A stretch of DNA of 64,000 bases, taken from NCBI RefSeq assembly GCF_004337985.1, contig NC_043742.1:2838176-2902175 (forward strand), given 5' to 3'. Below the pieces are notes generated by a model that worked only from the letters and a program-made list of their open reading frames with translations, searched no databases and was not told the DNA's origin. This DNA is from Pyricularia pennisetigena (Eukaryota > Ascomycota > Sordariomycetes > Magnaporthales > Pyriculariaceae). Shown one piece after another: positions 35,344 through 47,900 of this stretch. Position numbers and translations under genes: made by a program. How positions within the stretch are numbered: position 1 is the first letter of the stretch; every line of letters starts with the position of its first letter.

Positions 35344-37140
35344 AGGTTTTCGAACAATTACGAAACGCAGTAGCACGAGAACCAATTTTCTAAATATTAA
35401 ATCCAACGAAACTTTTCGAAATCGAAACCGACGTATCCAATTATGCAATCGGAGGATAATTTAACCAACTAAACGAAAAAGGACGCCTGCATTTTGCGCC
35501 TTTTTTCCATAGAAATTATATAAACCAGAGTTCAATTACCTAATTCACGATAAAAAATTTATAACTATTTTCCTAACTTTCGAAAAATGGAAACCACAAT
35601 TATCCGGAATTAAACACGATATATTAGTTTATATGGATTACAAAAACCTAACCCATTTTACCATTAGCCAAATGTTAAATAAACAACAAATTAAATCGGT
35701 AAAACTCCTATTAAGATTTCATTTTAGCATCATTTATCGAAATGGAATAAAAAGCGGTAGGGCCGACGCCCTAAGCCGAAAGCCAGATTATAAAAATATA
35801 ATACCAAAAACACACGAAAAATCTTGATGATAAACGATAACGGAAACCATTTAATGGCTTACCGAATCCTTATAATAACTAATACGGTGATTATACCGGA
35901 AGAAATACGAAAGATCCACGGGAATAAAGCCTATAGATACCAAGGAATTTCCAAGAGATGGAAACAGTAAAAACAGCATTATAATCTACGATAAAAACTA
36001 CGCAAAGCTATTACAAATTAGGAATTTTATTTAAAAAGCAAATCCGTAAAACATAAACTTTACGGACTCCTTTAACCTTTACCAGCCCCCGGTAAGGTTT
36101 GGCAAATTATAATAGTGTATTTTATCGTGAAATTAACCCCTTCCGAAAAACCATTTACTAAGACTAAGTGTGACAGCATATTAATTATAATGGACAAATT
36201 CACCAAATACGCTTATTTCTTATTTTATAAAAAAAGTAATAATGCCGAAACAATCGCTTATATATTTTTACGAATAATTATTAGCAATTTCGGATTTCCA
36301 AAAAACATTATTACGGATAAAAATAAGCTTTTAACATTAAAATTTTGGAAATTTTTAGTTAAACAGCTAAGGACCGCCCACGAGTTATCCACAGCATTTT
36401 ACCAGCAAATAAACGGATAAATAAAGCAAATTACCTAAATATTAATATAATATTTCAAATGTTATATAAACCATAAATAGGATGACTGGGTATGATTATT
36501 ACCCACGGCACAATTCGTTTACAACAGTTTTAAAAGTGAAAATATTAAAAAAACCCTGTTTTATACCAATTAGGATTTAATCCTACCGTATAAGGACAAT
36601 TAAAACCCACGACTACGGCCCTACGAGCCAATAAACAAGTAAACTAATTACGAAAATTCCAATAAAAGTTAGAATTTGTACGAAAAGAAATAATTAAATA
36701 GGTTAACCAATATCGGATAAACGGATTATCCTTCCAGGAAGGAAGTAGCGTTTGTTTTATTCGACGTAATATTAAAACACAACGACTAAATCGCAAATTA
36801 AATTTAATAAGTTTGGATTTTTAAAAAGTAATACAGAAATTAGCGAAACCAATTACAAACTATTACTACCAAAAATTGTAAAAATCCACCCAACGTTCCG
36901 CGTATTACTATTGGAGCCAACACCCTACGGTACCAATACGCAAAAAGTAATCGAAATAGACGCAGGAAAAGCGTATAACGTCGAACGAATATTGGACCAT
37001 AAACGCAACCACGGTAAAATAAAATATTTTGTTAAATAGGAAAACTATAAATACGAAAAAAACATTTGGGAACCTTTTAACCACCTCCTAACCTGCCAGG
37101 AACCATTCCGCCAACATTATTAGGAACTGGATTTGCGAGC
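35344..37140 (+). pseudogene. Gypsy copy 1 RNase H, integrase and chromodomain remnant
   Basis: RNase H fragments read ETDVSNYAIGG and GRADALSRKPDY. The integrase core at 36115-36420 is the longest piece, with IVKLTPSEKPFTKTK, IIMDKFTKYAYF and GFPKNIITDKNK containing the first two catalytic Asp positions. A chromodomain-like KYFVK-ENYKYEKN-WEPF follows near 37020. All pieces are interrupted by stops. Confidence 0.8.
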
Positions 37141-37938
37141 AAATTAACCAAAAAAAGGATAACCCAAAAAGATATTATTTATCATTATTAAAAACTAAAG
37201 ATTAACCAGGATTCGAACCTATATCACCAAATAAATTAATAAAAAAGCGATTTATATATTATAAGCTAAAATATACGGATAAAGCAAACTACCAATCGAA
37301 TGCTGCGTAAAAGCATTGATTTCATCCAATAGAAAAGGATTTAAAAAACTTGATAAAATTGGAATCCGGAAAAAGCGATTCCAAAGACATTTCGGGGAGG
37401 ATTTCAGCGGATCGCCGCCGTTCGTATTATTTTACCTTCTTACGCTCCATTCGGGCCAATCCCTCCAAACTATTAATACCACGTCGGACCATTTTTATTA
37501 TTTTTTCGAACCATATTTCTTTTAATTACGTAGGCGAAAAAACCTTTTCTCCGCCGTTTCCAATTTAAATTTGAGTTTTAAATATTAAACCGCGATCCTA
37601 TGCAACTGCTGTCGGGAAATACCTAGAATATCGTATCGCGAACGACCTAGGCAAATATACTCGACGCAACGAAACAAGTCCGCAGGCGATATAGCGCATT
37701 TCGCAATTTTTTACGATTTATAAACAAAACAAAAAGGTGTTTCGACCGCCGAAAAAAAAAATATAAAAAGCAAATCGTTGCGACGAAAGGTACATATGCG
37801 ATTACAAGATTTAATCACGCGATTCGATATAACGTGAAAAAATCAATAAAAAAGGAATAGGGAAATAGGAAATAAAGATTAGGGGAATATAAATTATTTT
37901 AAGGTTAGGGTAATTTGGTTAAAGGAAAGGAAACCTGA

Positions 37939-38392
37939 TGTTACGACCAGATATTGGGCCGGTACCAATAAGGCCAGGCGGGGTTACACCCCTCCTAACG
38001 ATATTTGACCACAAGAAATACCGACCGACAGGAAATAGGATTATATAGAAAGTGGATTAAATAACCCCACGTAACCGCCAAAAAAGTGATAAGATTAATG
38101 TATTATACATTACTTATAGCAAAACAAATGATATATTAGTTATAGAATATACTACAGATATTACGCTCGGGACAACGGATTATATAAGGCACGCTTATTA
38201 TTATGTAAACAGATTTGATTTTAGGATTGCTTAACAGCAATTCAATTTTAGCTAACTTTAATATTTATTTGAGAACGATTTTAGCTTTACCCCAGTTATT
38301 GAGACCCCCAGTTACCAAGTTAAGACGCTCAGTTGCCTTAACCCTCTGGTTTTTACCCTAAGAACTGGTTACCCGATACCTTGATCGTAACA
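37939..38392 (+). repeat. 3' LTR of Gypsy copy 1
   Basis: About 454 bp, TGTTACGACC...GATCGTAACA, followed by the 5-bp duplication taccg at 38393-38397. Confidence 0.88.
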
Positions 38393-38397
38393 TACCG

Positions 38398-41334
38398 GCC
38401 GGGTAGAGACAAGTTTATAACCTGCAGGCATTTTAATTTTAGGGATAAAACGGAACGTTTTTACCATAACGATTTGGTTGAACATAGACGTTAAAACAGC
38501 TAATCATTTAGCACTTTCAGGGCTCTTTAGGGCCTGTTGGTAATTATTTGTTTCGCCGTCTTCAGTGAGCTTTTTCTTTATTTTCTTTTTTGCTTGAAAA
38601 CAGAAATAATGCACGTAATCTATATCCATTAGATCTGGGTTTTCGAACTGCAACATTAACTCCATATTTTATATCCTAGGTGCGGAAATCACCGGAACTT
38701 CCGTTGTTTTAGGTACTGGTTTAGGTACCGCTACCGTCAAAGGCTCCGGGGGGCGAACGGTAGGCTGTATAAACCTGGCAGGCACTGTATTTTCAGGGTT
38801 TGAATCCCCTGCAACGGGTGGTAAATACCCTGTAATAGGTGGTAAATACCTATTTTTTCAGGGCCTTTTAGGGGATAATTATTCGCTGGAACGCTATTGA
38901 ATTCGTTTTCAAATTTAGAATTAAAATTCCCTTTTAAATTTGTATTTTCCCAATTTAAAATTTGTAGCGTTTTCCCTGGAATAGCCAAATTTTCAGCGGT
39001 TATACCCTTTACAACTTTTACGGTAAAGGCTTTATATATGGCCCGTTAAGCGGGTGCGTAAACCAACGATGTAGAATTTAATAAATGGGCTAAAAGTTTT
39101 ACCGTTTCGGTGCGGGGAACCAATTTATTTAATTTTTGGCGTTTTTTTAACGGTATAATAACCTGATATATAGTACCAACAGCCCGAAAGTACCTTAAAC
39201 TGGGCTTGTGCGGTGATCCAAGTGAAAATTCGGAATAAAATTCCTCGTAAAGTGTTAAATCCTTATTAATTACCGCTGTACGGTTAATTAAATTAACCAC
39301 GCCAAATAGTAAATAATATTATAAATATAGTGGTAAACCCGCCGGTATAATAGTAAACCAAAATTTATCCAAAATAACCTTAACGGACCGTTCCATTAAT
39401 CCGTTTTGGCCGTGGTTGTAGGAATTCGAAATGCTAAAATTAATACCTTTATTTGTAAATTAATTTTTAAACATTATATTAACCTCGTACCCCCCATCGA
39501 AATAAAAGTTTAGGGGGTAATGCCCGTACGTAGCTTTTCAAACCCTAAAAAAGCCTTTAATAACCATTAAAACCGTAAATCCGGCTTTATTTCGTAATGG
39601 GATCGACCACCGAAAACGTGATTTTCGGTCCATTAATAAAAGAATATTGGTTTTTTATTGTAAGCATTAAGTTTAAGGGTTACTGTATCACCGCTTATAA
39701 AATCAAAAATATTAAAAGGTGTAGGGAATGCGACCTTGTTTGTACGTTCAACAAAAATGGTTTTAACGCAAACAATATAGGTAATTGCCCTACTTTTGTC
39801 GAAATTAGGTAGATTTTTTATAATTTTAGCGGTTTGTTTTAACAATAATAACCCTATATGCCCCAAACGCCTGTGCTATAATAGGGTTTTTTGGGCCTGG
39901 ATTTCGTTACAATCGCCTGTAGTTCCCTTTCCTTTAAAGGTTATCCAACCGTCCGTAGCTCGTTTTAGGCCTAAGAAGCGGGAATTTATGGGGGCCTGCT
40001 TTATATCCGATAATAAAAATGGGTTTAATAACGGATCTTTTGTGTGGGAAACCCCTTTTTTCGGAAATAGTCCTTTTTATATTAGGTTGTATAAAAGGGT
40101 CACCTAGCGGCCTACCGGGCCTACGGGGCCCAATCTCACGTCAATTTTCAGGGTTTTTACCGCTAAATCTTTGCGTTACAGATAAATTTACGGTTATCTC
40201 CGCATTTTGTTCGGGATTTTGCTTTTTCGTTACCGTAATTTCTTCCAGTTCCGAATCGGTGTAAATTTTGTAATCCTCGTCAATTTCGTGGTTTATATTA
40301 TTTAGTTTTACTTCCAACGGGGCTGTTTAGCCCTTTGTGACCCCCTGTAAAACCATGTTAAAAGCGGTGTTATATTCTTTCATTATATAGGCGTAATTCA
40401 ACATTTTTGGTATATTTCAAACAAGGATATCGCGCCTTTTTACCTCCAAACAAAACGAGTGTTTAGCGGTATTAAGACGCTCTTAGGCCTTACGATCCTT
40501 ATCCTACAGGGTATTTTTTTAAATAATACGCCCTTTATATTATAGTGTATCAGGCTACTAACGATATTTATTCCAAACGAGGGGATATATAAAATGTTAT
40601 TTAACGTAACGTCTCTAAGTTTGCCAGTTTTTTGGCCGTAACGGACTTGTATTTTCACAGTTTCGGTACCAAGAGGCCTAATAGGGCCTCTTCCGATACC
40701 GATTTCGACTATAAAGCCGGGGGTATAATCGGTAAAAAATTGCTCCTTTGGAAAAATATAGTGCGTGCTACCTGTATCTTACAGGAGAAGGTAATCTATC
40801 TTCCACGGCTATCGGCCCATTTTACGCCGCGTCCAGGCTTTGTTGAAGGCCTAAAAATAGCTGTTAAAGCCTCCGGTTTTAGCGTTTTACCGGTATAATC
40901 GAGTTCCGAATCCGATTTTAAACATAATTTCATGATTCCGTTAATAGCAGAATTAACTTCCTGTCGCAGGGTTTGGTACGGTAAACTACCTCCCGAACTA
41001 CTTGACTGTTTTAGGGCGTTATACGCTGCGCATTCGTTAACGTTACCTGAAATCGAACCCGTAAATAACTCCAAATGCATAGAAATTATGGAAATTCCAT
41101 CGGTTTGATTCGCTGGAGGAGGATTTAGTATGTTTTGCAGTAAAAGAATCCGAATTAGGGTTTTTACCCTTTTTTCGTGAGTTAGAGGTGTTTTCCTACC
41201 CATTATTTTCCTTTTGAGCGCCTTTTTTTAGCATTCCTTTTACCCGATTTTTGACTTTCAAACCTATAATTACTGGCTTCAACCGTTGTAAAGCTTAAAA
41301 TCAAATTTTCGGATATAAGGTCTGTTAGTTATTA
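38398..41334 (-). pseudogene. Copia gag, protease, pre-integrase and integrase remnant
   Basis: Fragments from right to left: a 135-residue gag-like frame (40796-41203); LNNILYIPSFGINIVSSL (40440-40658), typical of the Copia protease region; MGHIGLLLLKQTAKIIKNLP (39633-39866), the GAG-pre-integrase motif; LINRTAVINKDLTLYEEF with LRYFRAVGTIYQVIIP (39046-39300), the integrase C-terminal part; and WLAVLTSMFNQIV with KMPAGYKLVSTRPV near 38420, the RT start. The element continues at 25673 after the Gypsy insertion. Confidence 0.8.
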
Positions 41335-41889
41335 GCGTTATTTAGCATCTAATGGGTCCACCTTTATTTGTATATAAGCTACAATAGATAGTGCCAAAGT
41401 GGGGCTGTCGGGGCTGTCGGATTTCCCGTTATATTCTATATTGCAGGAGTTGCGACTCAACGGTCAGCGAATGGGGTTTAACCTGTACCGGGTTTACACC
41501 CACCCTGCACCTACGAGTTAGCTACCCTGTATCGGGTTGAAATTTTCACCAAATCAGCAAATTAGTGCGAACCCAAAAATGGTTTGTATGGCAATAGGGG
41601 TGTTTTTTCAACAACCCATACAAAATAGTTTTTCGGAAAATCGTGTGCGGCACCGGAATGTTTTCTGGCGTGCGGACCCCCATCTTGATGTCGGAGAATA
41701 TATAAGGGAGATAAAGCAAAATCTCCCCCACTAATCAATTTAAGTTATTAATCCCAAAATTAGTGAACTACTTTAGTGAACAATTTAGTGTATTGAAGCC
41801 CTGTAATTACAGGCTTTTATAGCGCAACTAGCACCACGCCGCACCTAGGTTAATGCCTACACCCCTGTTAGCAACCCATATTGTTAACA
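41335..41889 (-). repeat. LTR-like sequence at the 5' end of the Copia element
   Basis: On the minus strand it starts TGTTAACAATATGGG at 41889 and runs to about 41335, some 130 bp before the first gag-like codon. It is the inverted partner of 19508-20058. Confidence 0.75.
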
Positions 41890-43098
41890 GGTTATTATAT
41901 AAACAAACGTTCACGTTAGGTCTGATTTACAATATTGGGTTTAAAAATTGCTTTATATAAAAAAATGCTAAATGTCTGTCATTTCTTTATTTTTTGCTTT
42001 ATTGAATCATTTTATATCATTTTTGTTTTGGTACCAAATCTTAAGGTTTTTGCAAGTGGGGGATGGCATACGTATATTTAATTTAATATTTCAAATTAGT
42101 ATATATATCTTATTATATAAACCGTGAGATAAGCGGAAAGGTAAGGTATATATAATTCTATATATAATGTACGATCGAAACGCTTATATATTTCTACCAA
42201 TTTTAACAAACATATACCCAAGATGTCAGGGACTGGATAACGTATTTAAACAATTGCCCACGTGACATCTGAGTTGTGATGCCCGCTTATATTATTTTTT
42301 GATACAGAAAAATGCTAAATTTGTGCTATTTTTCTGTTTCTTACTTTATTTGAATAAAATAAATTTCAGAAAAAACTGAGCAAATGACATTCATGTTAAG
42401 ATCTGGAGAAAAATGGATCAGTTAAGAATCTTTTGTAGTTTTACCAATATTCGCGTAAATGATTTAATTTGTAATGATTTATTAATAAATATAGAACTAT
42501 TAATTAAAATTGTATTTCAAACGATAATTCCATGCACTCCACAGCTCTAAATCCGTTAAACTATAAATAATATGTCCTTAATTTCACTCAATATCATATG
42601 CTATTATTTAAAATAATAATCAAATATCATAAAGAAATATAAATTCTACTTAATATTGAATTATCTTTACAAATAGATTACTTGCAAGAATGCGGGTTTT
42701 ACTAAGAGAATCACCAAACTCCAATTAATCCAACGAAGGTTATTTTATCCCTTTTCAATTTTTATCTACTTTTTCAATCAAATATTTAGTTGTATATCAT
42801 AGTTATACGATTTTTTTGCCAATATAGCGCGAATACTATATATACACCCGCTATAAACGGCGAAATGCGACAGAATATCGTTGGTAATACTGCCATATAC
42901 GGCGAAATGCGATAAATTGTCGTTAGTGGTACGGTCGTACCGCTATAAACGGCGAAATGCGACAAATTGTCCTCTGACTAAAACGAGCGCGATCTTTTCG
43001 GCCAATATAATTGGTTGAAAAACCATGTGGCTAAAAGGTATATGGAGCGTTCGGTCCTCACTGCAAAGCAGGGGGATCTAGTCTAAGCACTTAGACTA
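41890..43098 (+). mobile_element. E-family element, left-truncated copy E7
   Basis: The R1-type right end (42950-43098) and about 1 kb of AT-rich core are present. The left part stops at the Copia LTR at 41889. Just inside the end, three tandem copies of a 40-50 bp repeat with the core cggcgaaatgcga lie at 42845-42970. Confidence 0.78.
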
Positions 43099-43589
43099 AG
43101 GCATTCCAAAACCCGAAAACAGGTTTAGCCTAGCCCGGCCCACCAGCCCATGGGCTCTTGGCGGGGGCCCGTAATAACCCGCGGGTTTTCTTGGCGGGCT
43201 AATGGGGGCCCGCGGGCTGGCGGGCTCAGCCCGAACTGGGTAACCCGCGGGTTTTATTTTATAATAAATATTTAAAAAAAATAAAAAGTAAAAAAAACAA
43301 TTTTTTTAATTAAAAAATAAAATTTAACAAATATATTTTATACTTTTTATTCCAATTATAATTTTTTCAAATTTTTTTTAATTTAATTAATAAAATTATT
43401 AAATAAAATTTATTAAATTTTCATTTTTACGGGTTTTTCACGGGGGCCCGCGGGTTGCCAAGAAAACCCGCGTTCAGTTTTGGGCCGGGCCGGGCCCCCC
43501 CACAAAAAATTCAACCCACCCACGGGTCGCACGCCCCACCGATTTGGGCTGACACGGGCCCCCGTGGGGGGGTTTTGGAATGCCTCAAC
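43099..43589. mobile_element. GC-rich hAT-like MITE
   Basis: About 490 bp with inverted ends AGGCATTCCAAAACCC / GGGTTTTGGAATGCCT and a direct repeat ttagacta (8 bp; 10 bp as acttagacta) on both sides. The arms are rich in CCCGCGGG and GGGCCCG palindromes and the centre is almost pure A/T. The ends and duplication size fit non-autonomous hAT elements. The exact right boundary is uncertain by 2-4 bases. Confidence 0.7.
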
Positions 43590-44331
43590 TTAGACTAACG
43601 ATCGCGCTCGTTCTACAGTGGGTGACCCAAAAGTGGACATGACCCGGAAGTGGATACCCCGAGGCTGTGGTTTAATCTTTTATAACTATTTTATGGAAAG
43701 TTCACTGAGGGCCAAAATTTGTATGTATATAACACCAAACTTTGGCTAATTGATGGTGCAGGTTTAGTTTTTGAAGGCCGTCTTTTAGACAAGATACTAG
43801 GTTTTTGGACAAAACCCAACTTTGATTTTTTGAAATTCGAATTAAAATGTTATAAATATATTATGAAATATGTATTTCACAGCTGTTAGTAAAATAAGTT
43901 TCACAGCTTTGTTTACCCAGCTAACGGTGATAGTTATCTACTAATGAGTTTTTAAAGTTGAATATTGAAAAACACATACAAATTGCTAACGAATAAAATA
44001 ATTCAATATACAGTAAATTTAATACATAAATAAAAAAATAAAAGAATCGTGTACATAAAAGTAAACAGAATATTTAATAAAGTATTTTTCTCGGAATGTA
44101 ACACCAAATGATTTACAATCAAATATTTATTTTTGAAAATCCTATATTAAATTTACAGTGTAAAACCATAGAAGGAATATTTAATACCAAAATATTTTGT
44201 TTCAGGTTCCATAAAAATACGTAATTAAATATTATTCTTACTTTTAAATATACAATTTTCATGCTTTTGTATCTACGTATAAAACTTACTTTATCTTCAA
44301 TTATTTTATTTATATATAAAATTTACTTTAT

Positions 44332-44762
44332 TGCTACGACCAGACAGTTGGGCCGGCACCAACAAGGCCAGGCGGGGTTACAACCCTCCTAACGACACAC
44401 GGAACCCGACCGACAATAACGGGATTATATAAGGGAAAAGATTACGTGACCTCACGTAACCACCAAGAAAGCGATTTTTTGTAATTTGTAAAACCTCGAT
44501 TGGGAATTACAAATTAAACAAATCAGGAAAATCACATTTGGAACATAGTTTATATAAAACACGTTTATTACCATGTAAATAACTTCGATTTTAGGATTGC
44601 TTAATAACAATTAAATTTTAATTAACCTCAATATTTATTTAAAAACGATTATAATTTCACCCCAGTTATTGAAAACCCCCGTTATTTAATTAAAACGCTC
44701 AATTGCTTTAACCCACTTTATTTTACCCTAAAAACAGGTTACCCGATATTTTGATCGTAACA
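44332..44762 (+). repeat. 5' LTR of Gypsy copy 2
   Basis: 431 bp, TGCTACGACC...GATCGTAACA; matches the LTR at 51117-51547. Confidence 0.9.
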
Positions 44763-44939
44763 TTTTAATTGCTCCTGTTTAATATTTTACCTTAAAATAT
44801 ACCGAATAATATCGCCGAAACAATATTTTCTAACAAAACCGCCCCTTAAACCCCTTTTACCATTAACGCTGCGGCCAGCGCTAACGCCTTGCGTCAAATA
44901 GTCGCGACGCTTTAAACAAAAAATCGATAATTCCAGGAA

Positions 44940-47900
44940 CGAATAACCGAACAAATTAATCGAACTAATAGGAATTATATTAAATACCCTTTACTATTAC
45001 CCTATAATGGTACCCCAGGTACCCTGCAGGAATTTTTTACGGAAACCCGGGCCTATTTTTATTTTAACGAGGATAATTTCGATAATAACGCAAAAAAGGT
45101 TATTTACGCAGTTTCGTTATTAAAAAGCGATGCGTTTACCTGGTTCGAACCTATTTTACGAATTTATTGGGACCATAATAAGGAAAAAAACCGTAAAATT
45201 AAAATTAACCGTATTTTCGACGATTATAAGAATTTCGAAAAATATTTTAAGGGAATATTCGGTAACCCAAACGAGGAACGCACGGTTAAACGTAAATTGG
45301 TGCGTTTTACCCAAATTAAATCGGTATCCGAATATACCAGTAATATTCGACAAATTACCGCCAAATTATTATGGGGCCCCGAAACCCTAATAACACGCTT
45401 TTATACGGGATTTAAAAAAAAAGTTAACAACGAATTTGTTAAAAAAAAGCGACCCGATATTTTAACCGAATACGTAAAATTAGCAATTAAAATCGATAAC
45501 CGATTTTACCAACGAAAACTGGAACGACGCGAAAAACGCAGCGTATAGGGACCAGGTTTGCGACAAACCAATACGGGACGCAAATATTAATATTTTAAAC
45601 CGTGTCGCCAATATAATATTTTTTACGGAATATATAGCGGATTTATGGACCTTAACGCGACCTAATATAAAAAACCTCGTAAAGATGTTAAAAATAGTAA
45701 ATGCTTTAAATACGATAAATTAGGATATATAACCAAATTTTGGCCCTAAAACATTTCGGACCTATACCCCGATTCCAAAAAGCCACGAAAATTAAATACT
45801 ACCACCCATTAACAAATATAACCGGATTAATATAGTTTAATACACTGGACCGTATATTGCGACGATAATTATATAATTTATAATAGCGCAAAAATGGACG
45901 CAGGATAATACCTATAAAAATTTAAAAATATTCGGACTTTAATAGTAGGAGACCGCGTATTTATTAAAACCAGACCACCGGTACAATTACGCAAATAAAA
46001 CGCCAAATTACCCGAATTATACGGAATTAAACATTTTAAAAAAATTAAAACCAAAACCATTGGGATAAACCCATTATATCCGGATGATTTAATAAGCCCC
46101 AACGGACGAATCCAGTAACGAATTAAAAAACGAATTTAGCGAAAACAAAACTATATTTTTAAACCTATATAATGCAGCAAAGGAAAACAACCCCTATATA
46201 TATAAGATAAAACTTATCGATTTATACCGAAACGACCAAAATATGCGATTTCCCGGAATATTATTTCGAATATAAATATAAAACCTTATAAAATTAATTA
46301 ATTTAATTTTCGGAGACCACCCAATTTTGGATACCAAATATTCCAAATATATAAAAACTTTTTAAATAAAATGTTTTCGAAATAATTGCGGATTGCATTT
46401 TAGCAGAAAAAGAGTCCACGATTTTGTTCCACGACGACGCAAAATAATAGGTATTTACGAAATATACACCACCATTATATTACCTAATTGGGAAATTAAA
46501 ATAAGACTTAATACCGAACCAGCGGTAGTTTTTACCTTTTGTAACGATTACCCTATGGTATGCTATAACCAAAAACAATTCCCGTAGTACGAATGCACCC
46601 GAAATATTTGCAAAATATATATATTAACCAAAATACAAATATGGTACGAAATGAAATTACGATAACCAGGACCCGTACCCATAACCAAAATCGTGTGGAA
46701 CCCCAACGTTGAGGATAACGAAATACCTACGAACGCACGAAAAACCCCTGCACCAATAGGGCACCGATTTGATAAAATTAAAATTAAAAACAGTTATACG
46801 CCCTAAAATAAGAAATATAAGGACCTACGACGCGAATCCAGCAAACCAAAAAAATAAAATAATTAAACGGTATAAGGTACCAAACGGTAGCAATAAAAAC
46901 GGAATAAAAAACCTTGAACGCTACGTAAGCCACGAAAACAGCACACGAACATATATTCCTAGATATACGATTCAATGGAAAACCCATACGAACGCTTTTT
47001 AATAGCGGAGCACAAAATAATTACTTTTATTTAAAAATCGTGAAAAAACGACGAATACTTTGGTAATAAAAAAAAATTATATCGATTGCAAACCGTAAAA
47101 GAAAAAGTAGTTTTATACAGGAACGGGACCATCGAAATAAAGACCGTACACCTTTGGATGGAAAACTATGGACGAAAAGAATAAATTATTTTGGATATTA
47201 CGGAAATAGGGAATAAAAATATAATTTTAGGAATTCCTTGGTTTAAAAGGAGTAACCCCCGAATAAATTGGATTATAGACCAAATTTAATGGGAAAAGCA
47301 CCTGATTATTAAAAGATTTCCAGTATAACAGGGTTTATACAGGAAATATAGGGAACGGAAAAAATAAATAAAGCAAATGGCGTACTTATAGGAAGGACGA
47401 TTAACCCCGGAGCCAATATTGGAAAAAAAGCGATTATCCACAGGTTAAAACCGATCCAATTATATAATATAAATTACGAAAAAACAGACCAAAAACGGCA
47501 AAATCCCAGAAAAATACCAAAATTATACACGATTGTTTAGCTAAATATTCGAAATAAAATTACCCGAGCACAGTCCGTTCGACCACAAAATACCATTAAA
47601 AAAGGGAATTTAACCAAAATTCCATAAAATATACGGTTTAAATCCGATATAAATGGAGGTTTTGAACGAATATTTCGCAGAAAACCTTAAAAAAGGTTAT
47701 ATTAAACGATCGATATTACCAGTAGGTTACCCAAGCCTTTTCGTACCAAAAGAAAACGGAAAACTACGATTATGCGTGGATTACAAACTATTAAACGACA
47801 TCATAATAAAAAATGGTTACCCGCTCCCAATAATAGGAGAATTTCGAAGCATATTTTACTAAACACAATGGTTTACGATATTAAATTTTAAAAAAATATA

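Larger units (their letters stand above)
25674..38392 (+). mobile_element. Gypsy chromovirus element, copy 1, with nested E insertions
   Basis: LTRs at 25674-26128 and 37939-38392 begin TGTTACGACC and end TCGTAACA (TCGTAATA in the left, RIP-altered copy). The 5-bp target duplication is tacca on the left and taccg on the right, differing by one RIP-type transition. Removing the nested E2 and E3/E4 insertions leaves about 7.2 kb, the same as copy 2. Internal remnants follow the order gag, zinc knuckle, protease, RT, RNase H, integrase, chromodomain. It is inserted in the Copia RT. All frames are broken. Confidence 0.88.
19508..41889 (-). mobile_element. Copia retrotransposon, RIP-degraded and split by several insertions
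   Basis: Minus-strand Copia coding remnants occur in the expected order from right to left: gag-like start near 41200, protease-type region near 40600, pre-integrase near 39850, integrase end near 39250, start of reverse transcriptase at 38400, a short stretch at 25642-25673, then the rest of RT and RNase H at 21955-20640. Between these lie a Fot1-like element, an E element and a Gypsy element. Across the Gypsy insertion the frame reads on as VSTRPV-FQLKKDENN once the 5-bp duplication is removed, which shows it was one element. The ends are LTR-like sequences in inverted orientation. Confidence 0.8.

Noticed and set aside
42845..42970. The repeated 40-50 bp motif as a CRISPR array
   Set aside because: There are only three imperfect copies with no unique spacers, inside a fungal transposon.
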